64,000 nt of DNA from Paenibacillus polymyxa (GCF_015710975.1 NZ_CP049783.1:4755501-4819500), one strand, 5' to 3'; counted from the first letter of the stretch, positions 27,181 to 34,572 are shown. Notes: generated by a model from the letters alone, not told the origin. Program-made: numbers and translations.

Positions 27181-27208
27181 GGTTTACATAAATATTATTA
27201 TGTAAACA
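27181..27208. repeat. dif-like Xer site 2
   Basis: Left arm GGTTTACATAA, centre ATATTA, right arm TTATGTAAACA; the inner ten bases of the arms are perfect inverted repeats. It lies 39 bases after the recombinase stop. Confidence 0.7.
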
Positions 27209-27310
27209 AATTAAAAGAATTAAAACTTGAATTGCAAATTTTAACCATGATTTTACGTTCTTATTTAATAGCCAGTATCCTATGGTCTTGACAAAGGTAA
27301 TATTTTGCTA

Positions 27311-27367
27311 CAAGATTAGTGAGATCACTTTATAAATATGGTTTATGAAGTGGTCTTACTAATTTTG
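27311..27367 (+). promoter_or_regulatory. Large inverted repeat before the ROK regulator gene
   Basis: Two 20-base arms (27311-27330 and 27348-27367) separated by 17 bases. The three arm mismatches would all be G-U pairs in RNA. Inside it is a smaller dyad, CACTTTATAAA / TTTATGAAGTG. It ends 18 bases before the ATG and covers the expected promoter or leader, so it is either the regulator's operator or an RNA hairpin, or both. Confidence 0.55.
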
Positions 27368-27385
27368 TAAACAAAGGAGCACTGT

Positions 27386-28387
27386 ATGGAAAAAGCCAAT
27401 ACAAATTTAATTAAAGAAATAAACTTGAATCTGGTTCGCAAAGTATTGAAGCAGGTTAGCAAGGCCACAAAGCCCCAACTGGCCGCATTGACTGATTTAA
27501 GCGTGGTGACTATCAACACTCTTATGCAGGAATTGCTTAATAATGGAGAAATTTTTGAAGATGAAATCGTTCCTTCAAATGGTGGTAGACATGCGTTAAC
27601 CTATCGTTTTAATTATGAGTATAGTCTGGCACTGATTATACACATTAATGAAAAACAAGGAATGGATGTAGTATCGACCACGGTAGTTAATTTAAACGAG
27701 GACGTCCTCATGAAAGAAGAACATCCCTTTCAAATTTTTGATGCTACACAATTTTATTCCATAATTCAAAATATCATTTCTCTTTATCCCTCCATTAAAG
27801 TTATTGGTATTGGAATCCCGGGACAATCTGTAGATGGAGAGATTACAGTCAGCAGTCATGAAAGGTTGAATGGAATTCGGCTGGCAGAGGATGTGCAGAG
27901 CCAATTTGGTTTGCCAGTTATTGTGGAGAATGATGTAAATGCGGCTGTATGTGGATACGTTTACAGAGAACAGATCGATGAAGATCAATGTGTGCTAGCT
28001 GTCTATTTTCCTGAAAATTCACCACCGGGGATGGGAATTTATTTGCGTAATGGGGTTTTAAAGGGCAAGCATGGATTGGCTGGTGAAATCAAATTCCTTC
28101 CGTCTATAGTTTGGAATGAAAGCAAGGGAAGAGAAGTTTTTTTCAAAAGTGTATGTGAAATTATTCAAATATTACAGTCTGTATTCGATCCTAATCAAAT
28201 TGTGATCTATAGAGAGAATATAGAAGAAGAGGCTTTCTATCATTTTTTGGAAGCCTACAAAGCTAAGCATGAGATGCCTTTGTATCCTGACATTGTTCTC
28301 TCAGATTTATTTTATGAAGATTTTAAAACAGGGTTGAGAGGGTTAACTCTAAAAGAATTAGAACGTCCTATTATTGTCTTTAAATAA
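27386..28387 (+). CDS. ROK family transcriptional regulator (NagC/XylR-like)
   Basis: Sugar-responsive DNA-binding regulator of 333 residues. Residues 1-65 form a winged helix-turn-helix (LNLVRKVLKQVSKATKPQLA, then DLSVVTINTLMQELL); the rest is a ROK domain with IGIGIPGQSVDGE and VENDVNAAVCGY. The C-terminal part is short and lacks the Cys-rich zinc motif of the kinases, as is common in diverged regulators. It heads the sugar block 27386-31895 and probably binds the inverted repeats before itself and at 29850-29914. The gene is AT-rich compared with the flanking chromosome. Confidence 0.85.
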   Translation: MEKANTNLIKEINLNLVRKVLKQVSKATKPQLAALTDLSVVTINTLMQELLNNGEIFEDEIVPSNGGRHALTYRFNYEYSLALIIHINEKQGMDVVSTTVVNLNEDVLMKEEHPFQIFDATQFYSIIQNIISLYPSIKVIGIGIPGQSVDGEITVSSHERLNGIRLAEDVQSQFGLPVIVENDVNAAVCGYVYREQIDEDQCVLAVYFPENSPPGMGIYLRNGVLKGKHGLAGEIKFLPSIVWNESKGREVFFKSVCEIIQILQSVFDPNQIVIYRENIEEEAFYHFLEAYKAKHEMPLYPDIVLSDLFYEDFKTGLRGLTLKELERPIIVFK

Positions 28388-28420
28388 TGACATCATCGTA
28401 TTGAGCAGAGGAGGAAAGGA

Positions 28421-29641
28421 ATGTTGGCAACCTGGTTTCTGATTATTATTTATCTAGCGTTTATTAGCTTGGGAATCCCGGATTCCCTGTTTGGGGCAGC
28501 ATGGCCTGTGATGTGGCCGGAACTTGGGGCAGCTTTTGGGTCAGCTGGAATAGTATCCATGGTCGTTGCAGGCGGAACCATTGTATCAAGTCTAGCTAGC
28601 GGAAGTATCATTGAAAAAATAGGTACAGGTAAGATTACTCTATTGAGCTGCTTTTTGACTGCAGGAGCGTTACTTGGATTTTCTTTTGCGCCTTCATTAT
28701 TTTGGCTTGTACTATTAGCAATCCCTCTTGGACTTGGCGGGGGAGCTGTTGATGCAGCACTCAATCAGTATGTGGCTACTCATTATAAGGCACATCATAT
28801 GAGTTGGCTGCATTGCTTTTGGGGAGTTGGAGCTACGATGGGGCCGATAATTATGTCTTTCTACATTTCGAACTACAATTCATGGAGAAGTGGTTACACA
28901 GCCGTATCCATGATTCAGTGGGGCCTTGTTATTATTTTGCTCATTACACTGCCATTATGGAAACGTGTTACCGCGATACAAAATCCCATTATTTCTGAAT
29001 CCCCATCAGACTACTCACAGATGGATGACAATATCGTACATGTTGAGAACATACCCAAACAAAATCCAATTCGAATGAAAGGAGTTAAGAACACGCTCAT
29101 TGCTTTTTTGTTTTATTGTGGTGTGGAAGCCACGGTGGGCTTATGGGGAGCCAGCTATTTGGTAGGCGCAAGGAACATCACAGCCGACACTGCTGCTGGT
29201 TGGATATCTTTATACTATGGTGGAATCACGGTTGGCAGGCTTATTACGGGGTTTGTAACTATAAAAATAAATAATGGTATGTTAATCCGAATTGGCCAAC
29301 TTACTGCTGTTGCAGGAGGACTCATTTTGTTGCTTCCTTTGCCTGTTGCCTTTTTATTACCCGGTTTTATTCTTATTGGTTTAGGGCTTGCGCCGATTTA
29401 CCCTGGACTTCTTCATGAAACACCAACACGGTTTGGTAAGGAAAATTCCGCTAAACTCATGGGGTATCAAATGGCAGTTGCTTATACAGGAACGACTTTG
29501 CTCCCGCCCATTTTTGGGATTATAGCTTCACAGGTAAGTATTCATTTTTTTCCAGTTGCAGTCGTTGTGTTCCTTCTTTTTATGCTGCTCAGTTCAGAAC
29601 AAGTGAATCGGATACTGAAGAAGAAAATTTTGAAGAGTTAA
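28421..29641 (+). CDS. MFS sugar transporter (FucP-like)
   Basis: Major facilitator permease of 406 residues with about twelve membrane helices. The first loop has IIEKIGTGKITLLSC, equivalent to the MFS loop-2 motif, and GLGGGAVDAALNQYVATHY is typical of sugar:proton symporters of the FucP/YfkF kind. Starts with ATG after GAGGAGGAAAGGA, 33 bases after the ROK regulator, so probably one transcript. Its location between a ROK repressor and a ROK kinase suggests uptake of a mono- or disaccharide; the sugar is unknown. Confidence 0.87.
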   Translation: MLATWFLIIIYLAFISLGIPDSLFGAAWPVMWPELGAAFGSAGIVSMVVAGGTIVSSLASGSIIEKIGTGKITLLSCFLTAGALLGFSFAPSLFWLVLLAIPLGLGGGAVDAALNQYVATHYKAHHMSWLHCFWGVGATMGPIIMSFYISNYNSWRSGYTAVSMIQWGLVIILLITLPLWKRVTAIQNPIISESPSDYSQMDDNIVHVENIPKQNPIRMKGVKNTLIAFLFYCGVEATVGLWGASYLVGARNITADTAAGWISLYYGGITVGRLITGFVTIKINNGMLIRIGQLTAVAGGLILLLPLPVAFLLPGFILIGLGLAPIYPGLLHETPTRFGKENSAKLMGYQMAVAYTGTTLLPPIFGIIASQVSIHFFPVAVVVFLLFMLLSSEQVNRILKKKILKS

Positions 29642-29654
29642 GACAAATTACAAC

Positions 29655-29674
29655 TTGACCTGAAACGCGTTTCA
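29655..29674 (+). promoter_or_regulatory. Palindromic operator-like site before the 39-residue peptide gene
   Basis: TTGACC (possible -35) is followed directly by the perfect palindrome TGAAACGCGTTTCA (29661-29674). The palindrome is of LacI-family style, but its centre is GC rather than CG, so it does not fit cre. Confidence 0.45.
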
Positions 29675-29720
29675 TCGGCTAAAGTAAATATATAACCTAA
29701 AAGAGAAAGGAGAGTACCCT

Positions 29721-29840
29721 ATGATCTCACTCATTTTATTGTGTTTAGTTATATGGGGGGGAACGTATTGTTGTTTAGTGTTATCAAGAGATCCTATAGA
29801 AGTAAAGCCTTACCGCTCCATCGATGATTTTTTCGAGTAG
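29721..29840 (+). CDS. Small single-pass membrane protein (39 residues)
   Basis: A 40-codon frame starting with ATG after a strong ribosome site (AAGGAGAGTACCCT). The product begins MISLILLCLVIWGGTYCC, one membrane helix, then a short acidic tail ending DDFFE. It is preceded by a promoter-like TTGACC and a 14-base palindrome. No family recognised. It lies between the sugar transporter and the HAD phosphatase genes and may be a small partner or regulator of one of them; that is a guess. Confidence 0.5.
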   Translation: MISLILLCLVIWGGTYCCLVLSRDPIEVKPYRSIDDFFE

Positions 29841-29849
29841 CTTTGTATC

Positions 29850-29914
29850 CACTTAATAAAGATGCTTTTTTTACTCACTTTATTAACATGTTTAATTAAG
29901 TGATTTATGAAGTG
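29850..29914 (+). promoter_or_regulatory. Cluster of half-sites resembling the ROK regulator operator
   Basis: CACTTAATAAA (29850), CACTTTATTAA (29876), TTTAATTAAGTG (29891) and TTTATGAAGTG (29904) repeat the motif CACTTNATAAA and its complement found in the dyad before the ROK regulator (27326-27352). This is consistent with the regulator also controlling the downstream HAD and ROK kinase genes. Confidence 0.45.
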
Positions 29915-29915
29915 A

Positions 29916-30066
29916 ACCGAATCTGTTTCGAGCCCATTACATTGGATAGGTTTTGCTAAAGGTCGAGATACGAATACAAGGGAGTGGGACAATGTGGGGA
30001 TTGAAAATGTCTTAGGTTAATAGAGACTTTGATATTGATCCCTGGAAAGAACATAAAAAACCGTAA
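29916..30066 (+). pseudogene. Possible remnant of a degraded coding sequence
   Basis: A 34-codon stretch (29916-30020) ending RDTNTREWDNVGIENVLG and a 16-codon stretch in another frame (30016-30066) ending RDFDIDPWKEHKKP read like natural protein. They overlap at the point where a single frameshift would join them. Neither has a start. No family recognised; chance is possible. Confidence 0.25.
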
Positions 30067-30114
30067 GTATGAACTGACAGGTAGGAAACTCTAACAATTA
30101 AGGGAGGCTTATTT

Positions 30115-30921
30115 ATGTTTAAACTGGTAGTAAGTGATTTGGATGGTACTTTTCTGAACAATAGTGGTACTTTTGATGTTGAATTATTTAATCAGGTGTA
30201 CGGAGAGATGAAAGAAAATAATATCGCCTTTGTTGCTTGTACAGGTAAGCAATGTGAAAGAGTAGAAGAGTTGTTTGATGAGCACGGAAAAGGAATCTGG
30301 ATTTTGGGAGACAGTGTTACTCGTATTAAAAGGGATGGAGTTGTTGTAAAAGAGTTTACAATTGAACGTAATTTGGCATTACAAGCGATCAGTCAAATTG
30401 AAGCTTTCGCTAAGGATTTTATTATCATCGCATGTACAACTGAAGCAGCCTATGTCCACTCTCAAATTCAAGAGGAATATTACAAGATTGTGAAGGGCTC
30501 CTACAAGGAAGTGCTGAAGATTGATTCGTTTGATCAAATAAATAGCAACTTTCTTAAAATAACTGTTTACGATCCATCAGGGAGAAGTTCCATTTTAAGA
30601 AAACATGTTGAAAAGACGCTGCTAGACCAAATTTATATTGTAGATTCTGAAGCAAATTGGCTGGATATTACAGCCCTTCATACCCATAAAGGGGAGACGG
30701 TAAGAAAACTCCAAGAGATATTGGGTGTTACTATGGACGAAACCATGTCTTTTGGAGATGGTGAAAATGACGTGGAGCTTATGAGTATTGCCAAATACAG
30801 TTTTGCTGTAAAAAATGCTTGTGAGAATACTAAAAATGCAGCAAGTTTTATCACCAAATCCAATGAAGAGAACGGTGTGTTATTAACGATAAAGAAAATG
30901 ATGGATTTACAAAAGCATTAA
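30115..30921 (+). CDS. HAD superfamily Cof-type sugar phosphatase
   Basis: Predicted cytoplasmic phosphatase of 268 residues. HAD motif I is DLDGTFLNN (residues 8-16), motif II ACTGK, and motifs III/IV are in KGETVRKLQEILG and SFGDGENDVELM. The C2-type cap in the middle makes it Cof-like, acting on sugar phosphates or similar. The start follows AAGGGAGGCTTATTT. It is followed by the ROK kinase gene and probably co-transcribed, so a role in handling the same sugar as the MFS transporter is likely. Confidence 0.88.
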   Translation: MFKLVVSDLDGTFLNNSGTFDVELFNQVYGEMKENNIAFVACTGKQCERVEELFDEHGKGIWILGDSVTRIKRDGVVVKEFTIERNLALQAISQIEAFAKDFIIIACTTEAAYVHSQIQEEYYKIVKGSYKEVLKIDSFDQINSNFLKITVYDPSGRSSILRKHVEKTLLDQIYIVDSEANWLDITALHTHKGETVRKLQEILGVTMDETMSFGDGENDVELMSIAKYSFAVKNACENTKNAASFITKSNEENGVLLTIKKMMDLQKH

Positions 30922-30989
30922 TATTAATTATCGTTATTAAGAGATACACTCCAGATTTCACATTACCCAATGAGAGGACTATAAGCAGC

Positions 30990-31895
30990 ATGAAAAATAA
31001 AATACTGGTTTTTGATATTGGTGGCTCTTTTATTAAATTCAGTTTATATTTTCAAGATAAATTTATGACGAAAGGTAAAGTTGCTACACCATTAGATTCA
31101 CTAGAGAATCTGCTTATAGTCTTGAAGCAAATTCATAATCAGTTTATAGATGAATGTGAAGGAGTAGCCGTCAGCATGCCAGGTATTGTGGACTCGGTCA
31201 CTGGTCATATGGTGCATGGTGGTTCGTTAAGGTATATAAACGATATCAATATGATCGAAGTTTTCAAGAAAGCGTTTCATTTGCCTGTAGCTATTGAAAA
31301 TGATGGGAAGTGTGCAGCTCTTGGAGAAGTATGGCGCGGCTCACTACAGGGGATCGCTGATGGTGTTGTTTTGGTAGTTGGAACAGGAATGGGCGGTGGA
31401 ATCATCTCTCAAGGAAAATTGCTGAAAGGTCATCATTTATCGGCTGGGGAATTCTCCTTCATCAGAACTAACAATGAGCATGCAGACAATGTTGATTATC
31501 TGCTTGGTATGCAAGGGAGTAGTTCTGTTTTAGCTAAAACTGTTGCCAAGGCTAAAGGACTTCCTGAAGATGCTATAACAGGTGAAAGAGTATTCAAGCT
31601 TATTGAAGAAGGTGATCACACGGTACAAAAGATTTTTCAAGAATACTGTAGGAACATCGCAACACAAATTATTAATTTACAAACAATTCTTGACCCTCAA
31701 AAGTTTGTGATCGGGGGAGGCATATCTGCCAATCCTTTGCTGGTTGCTACCATTAAAGAAGAATTAGAGAAGCTTTACCTGCATTCGATCTTAAATTTTG
31801 TGCGTGCAGATATTGAACAAAGTAAGTTAGGCAATGAAGCGAATTTGCTAGGTGCTATATACAACTACATGCAGTCACACCATCTTGAGGTATAA
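30990..31895 (+). CDS. ROK family sugar kinase
   Basis: Sugar kinase of 301 residues. N-terminal phosphate-binding FDIGGSFIKFSLY, VSMPGIVDSVTG, the catalytic Asp in IENDGKCAALGE and ATP loop VGTGMGGGII are all present; FVIGGGISANPLL is in the C-terminal half. The CxCGxxGC zinc motif of most ROK glucokinases is absent, as in beta-glucoside kinases such as BglK, so a disaccharide could be the substrate. Last gene of the sugar block, followed by a terminator and dif-like site 3. Confidence 0.87.
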   Translation: MKNKILVFDIGGSFIKFSLYFQDKFMTKGKVATPLDSLENLLIVLKQIHNQFIDECEGVAVSMPGIVDSVTGHMVHGGSLRYINDINMIEVFKKAFHLPVAIENDGKCAALGEVWRGSLQGIADGVVLVVGTGMGGGIISQGKLLKGHHLSAGEFSFIRTNNEHADNVDYLLGMQGSSSVLAKTVAKAKGLPEDAITGERVFKLIEEGDHTVQKIFQEYCRNIATQIINLQTILDPQKFVIGGGISANPLLVATIKEELEKLYLHSILNFVRADIEQSKLGNEANLLGAIYNYMQSHHLEV

Positions 31896-31903
31896 GATAA
31901 AAT

Positions 31904-31952
31904 AAAAGCAAAAGAGCGTGCCTTGATACTTAAGACACGCCTTTTTGCTTTT
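31904..31952 (+). terminator. Terminator at the end of the sugar block
   Basis: GCGTG/CACGC core with outer AAAAGCAAAAG / CTTTTTGCTTTT, T-rich on the plus strand. It ends 4 bases before dif-like site 3. Confidence 0.8.
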
Positions 31953-31955
31953 GTT

Positions 31956-31983
31956 AGTTTACATAATATATATTATTTTTATT
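31956..31983. repeat. dif-like Xer site 3
   Basis: Left arm AGTTTACATAA, centre TATATA, right arm TTATTTTTATT (decayed after four bases). It lies between the 3' ends of two convergent genes, where an operator would have no purpose. Confidence 0.6.
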
Positions 31984-32013
31984 TGTTTAATACGTATAAC
32001 ATTTCAAAGCAAC

Positions 32014-33975
32014 TTATTTTTCATTTTCCGGGGGAGATTCAATTATCAGCCCCTGAACATGCTTGCGCGTTAGAAGCTTCCGTTTTTTGCGGTTTTCCTT
32101 TGTTTCTAACACAATATCCAAATCATAGTCGTCAGGATACAATTCTGTTGCAGCGATGTGAAGAGTGAGCCTCTTTTTGTTTATGATCAGTTTTTGTCCT
32201 TGAATCAAAATTCCAACATTGCCTCGTTCATCCTCGGTTTTGTAAACAATACCGGTTCGATCTAGGTAGCTGGCATAAACACTATCTCCAAGAGCAAATG
32301 GCTTGGTTATGAGCGGGTGCTCTTGTTTTCCCTGTTTTGCGACTGTGCGGTCTGTAGATGCTTTTTTAGAGGCAGGTTTAAATACATCGTCAGACTTTTT
32401 ATCATCAAAAGAAGGGGGAATAACCAAAAACTCCTGTGCATCCTGAGACGTTCTTCCAGCAGAAATGGCCTCAGAACGCTCGATAATGCGAGTCCACATG
32501 CCTAGCTTCAAAGCAATTGCGTATGCGTAGCTTTCCCCGGCCTCGCCGATGCGAAGTCGGTACAAGGGTTGCAACGTTTCGGTATCAAACTCCATACGAG
32601 CATTTTGGAACCCCGGTGTGTTTTCAGCAAAATGCTTGATTTCGCTAAAGTGCGTGGTAGCCACTACTGTCGCACGGCGACGATGAAATTCTTCCAGCAA
32701 CGCGATAGATAGGCCTACGCCTTCTCCCGGATCAGTACCAGAGGCCATTTCGTCGATCAGGATCAGAGTAGAGCTGCCTGCCGTTTCCAAAATGCCAATC
32801 ATATTGCGAATATGAGCAGAAAAGGTGCTCAAAGCATGTTCAATGCTTTGGCCATCCCCGATGTCTACCACAATGTCCTCGAATACAGCCATTCGGCTAC
32901 CTTGCAAAACAGGTACCAGCAGGCCGGATTGCACCATGAGTGTTAACAAACCTACGCTTTTGAGAGCCATCGTTTTTCCGCCTGTATTCGGCCCGGTAAT
33001 AATAAGTGAAGAATAACCTTCACCAATTGAGAAATCAAGCGGCACCATAGTATGGGCCATCAATGGGTGACGTGCACCATAGATATCTATTATCCCATCA
33101 TCGTTAAGCTCGACAGAGACAGCATCCAGAGTCATAGCGTATTTGGCTTTAGCTAATAAAAAATCCAGTATGCCTACCGTCTCTGTATTAATGCTTAGTT
33201 CACGGTTGTATGACTCAGCCATTGCGGTCAGGTCTCCTAGCACTTTCATTTCCTCTTTTGATTCTTCTGCCATATTTGCGCTCTGTTCGAATTGCAGATT
33301 TATGATCTCGGCAGGTTCCACATAGACGGTCTGACCGCTACCTGACTCATCCAGTACATTGCCTTTCACCTGTTTGCGGAATTCTTTTTTGATCGGAAGG
33401 ACGTAACGGCCATTGCGCTGACTGATCATATTTTCCTGCATGATGGATCGGTGACGGCTGATAAGAGAATCTAGTTTCCTCTTGATACGTTCTTCAGTAA
33501 CTGCAATTTTTTTGCGAATTTTAGCTAGTTCTTTACTGGCATTATCCGTTACTCGACCCGAATAAATGCATCTCTCGATTTCGGATAGGAGTGACTCCAT
33601 GCCATACATGGAAGAGGCATAAGCACTGACGGTTGGAGCTGAATCCGCCTTGGCATGCATATATTTCATCAGCTGCATGCAGCTTCTGATGAATTGGGCC
33701 AAATGAGAAAAATCACGCTCGCTGAACATATAGCCAGTTCCCAAGAGGTGCAGAATGTGCTCCATTCCTTCCAATGAAGGAACAGGTACGCTAGCTCCGT
33801 GGCGAATGAGCTGTAAAGCTTCGCTCGTTTCGTTAAGACGAATTTTGATTGTACGGATATCTGTAATTGGCTGCATGGAAGCGGCATGCTGCTTACCTAG
33901 GTATGAAAAAGCACATTCAGACACTCTTGTTTTAATCTGGTCATATTCCAAACGCAACATTGTAGTTTCATTCAT
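32014..33975 (-). CDS. MutS2-like ATPase without Smr domain
   Basis: 653-residue relative of MutS2 (RqcU), whose family members sense or split stalled or collided ribosomes and were formerly linked to recombination. Order: clamp and lever helices with a coiled coil (about 140-260), ATPase domain with Walker A GPNTGGKT (328-335), Walker B LILIDEMASGTDP (about 404-416) and THFSE, then a Lys-rich linker and a KOW-like domain (about 560-606, GDSVYASYLDRTGIVY). Normal MutS2 (about 785 residues) ends in an Smr nuclease domain; here the protein stops after a basic tail. It is the sole gene between dif-like sites 3 and 4 and has a long attenuator leader. Likely a ribosome-acting paralogue; the role is inferred. 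Confidence 0.85.
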   Translation of the reverse strand: MNETTMLRLEYDQIKTRVSECAFSYLGKQHAASMQPITDIRTIKIRLNETSEALQLIRHGASVPVPSLEGMEHILHLLGTGYMFSERDFSHLAQFIRSCMQLMKYMHAKADSAPTVSAYASSMYGMESLLSEIERCIYSGRVTDNASKELAKIRKKIAVTEERIKRKLDSLISRHRSIMQENMISQRNGRYVLPIKKEFRKQVKGNVLDESGSGQTVYVEPAEIINLQFEQSANMAEESKEEMKVLGDLTAMAESYNRELSINTETVGILDFLLAKAKYAMTLDAVSVELNDDGIIDIYGARHPLMAHTMVPLDFSIGEGYSSLIITGPNTGGKTMALKSVGLLTLMVQSGLLVPVLQGSRMAVFEDIVVDIGDGQSIEHALSTFSAHIRNMIGILETAGSSTLILIDEMASGTDPGEGVGLSIALLEEFHRRRATVVATTHFSEIKHFAENTPGFQNARMEFDTETLQPLYRLRIGEAGESYAYAIALKLGMWTRIIERSEAISAGRTSQDAQEFLVIPPSFDDKKSDDVFKPASKKASTDRTVAKQGKQEHPLITKPFALGDSVYASYLDRTGIVYKTEDERGNVGILIQGQKLIINKKRLTLHIAATELYPDDYDLDIVLETKENRKKRKLLTRKHVQGLIIESPPENEK

Positions 33976-34033
33976 GGATAAATCTCTCCTTTAGTTGTGT
34001 ATTGACAGGATTTTTTAAAACCTTTCTGAAAAA

Positions 34034-34079
34034 CAAAAAAAGGGCGGAGAATGAACAAAACGTTCATTCTCCGCCCTTT
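34034..34079 (-). terminator. Leader terminator T2 before the MutS2-like gene
   Basis: Eighteen perfect pairs (34039-34056 with 34062-34079), 5-base loop, T7 on the minus strand. It sits 58 bases upstream of the start codon, so transcription must read through it for the gene to be expressed. Confidence 0.88.
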
Positions 34080-34228
34080 AAGGGAGAGGGAGTGTATCAT
34101 CAAATAAGCCTATAATCCAGCATGTGCTCTCATCAATTCTGCGTTTTAATCCACAGGCCAACCAACATATCAGTTCATTGGCTTATGAATAGAAAAACGT
34201 GTAAAAGGAGTTCACAAAAGTTGGAAAC

Positions 34229-34255
34229 AAAAAAACCGTGCTGAACACAGCACGG
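34229..34255 (-). terminator. Leader terminator T1 before the MutS2-like gene
   Basis: CCGTGCTG / CAGCACGG with a 4-base loop, then T7 on the minus strand. Confidence 0.88.
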
Positions 34256-34400
34256 AATAAGGCCTAGATGAAAATAATCCCTAAGGCGATTTATGATATC
34301 CGCATGTTCTTAACTAATACCAGGGTAAAAACTCAGCAAGAAACAAACCTGTCCCTAAAGGGTACAAGCGCCTGATGGTCTTCCCTGAATATGCAATTGC

Positions 34401-34424
34401 TTAGTTAAGAACGTTCACCGACAT
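34401..34424 (-). CDS. Leader peptide MSVNVLN
   Basis: ATG, six codons and TAA, with ribosome site AAGGGAGAG six bases upstream. The product is the heptapeptide MSVNVLN. Codons 4 to stop form one arm of the perfect 12-base inverted repeat with 34306-34317. It is probably a sensor of ribosome stalling rather than a functional peptide. Confidence 0.65.
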   Translation of the reverse strand: MSVNVLN

Positions 34425-34457
34425 TAAAATCTCTCCCTTAATTGAAGATCTATCCAT

Positions 34458-34487
34458 AATATACGATCAGACAGGTAATGAAGTCAA
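34458..34487 (-). promoter_or_regulatory. Promoter of the MutS2-like gene leader
   Basis: On the minus strand TTGACT (34482-34487), 18-base spacer, TATATT (34458-34463). It lies 46 bases inside dif-like site 4, so the cassette carries its own promoter. Confidence 0.65.
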
Positions 34488-34532
34488 GGGCAACTTCTTC
34501 AATTCGATGTAAAAGTGACCATGAGGATAATG

Positions 34533-34560
34533 GGTTTATGTAATATATATTATGTAAACC
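34533..34560. repeat. dif-like Xer site 4
   Basis: Left arm GGTTTATGTAA, centre TATATA, right arm TTATGTAAACC. Centre plus right arm match the Bacillus subtilis dif site (as I recall it: TATATA then TTATGTAAACT) in 16 of 17 bases. Confidence 0.7.
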
Positions 34561-34572
34561 CATTACTCAACG

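Larger units (their letters stand above)
33976..34450 (-). promoter_or_regulatory. Attenuator leader of the MutS2-like gene
   Basis: About 475 bases from the predicted transcription start to the gene. In order on the minus strand: ribosome site AAGGGAGAG, a 7-codon ORF (34401-34424), a 12-base segment at 34401-34412 covering its last codons that is perfectly complementary to 34306-34317, an internal CAGGG/CCCTG stem, terminator T1 (34229-34255) and terminator T2 (34034-34079). The complement means the upstream ORF is normally folded into a long stem; a ribosome held on it would free the distal strand. This is the layout of ribosome-mediated attenuators of antibiotic resistance genes. Confidence 0.75.

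Noticed and set aside
29661..29674. TGAAACGCGTTTCA as a cre site
   Set aside because: The central CG of the cre consensus is replaced by GC, so CcpA binding is not predicted.
29810..29992. 60-codon minus-strand frame
   Set aside because: It overlaps the operator half-site cluster and the end of the microprotein gene and lacks a ribosome site.
34229..34450. T-box or metabolite riboswitch before the MutS2-like gene
   Set aside because: No T-box sequence (AGGGTGG-like) and no known aptamer core was seen, while a short ORF with ribosome site and complementary arm explains the leader better.
34533..34560. Site 4 as the chromosomal dif site itself
   Set aside because: Five related sites occur within 15 kb, and the left arm is an inverted copy of the right rather than the ACTTCC-type arm expected of Bacillales dif.
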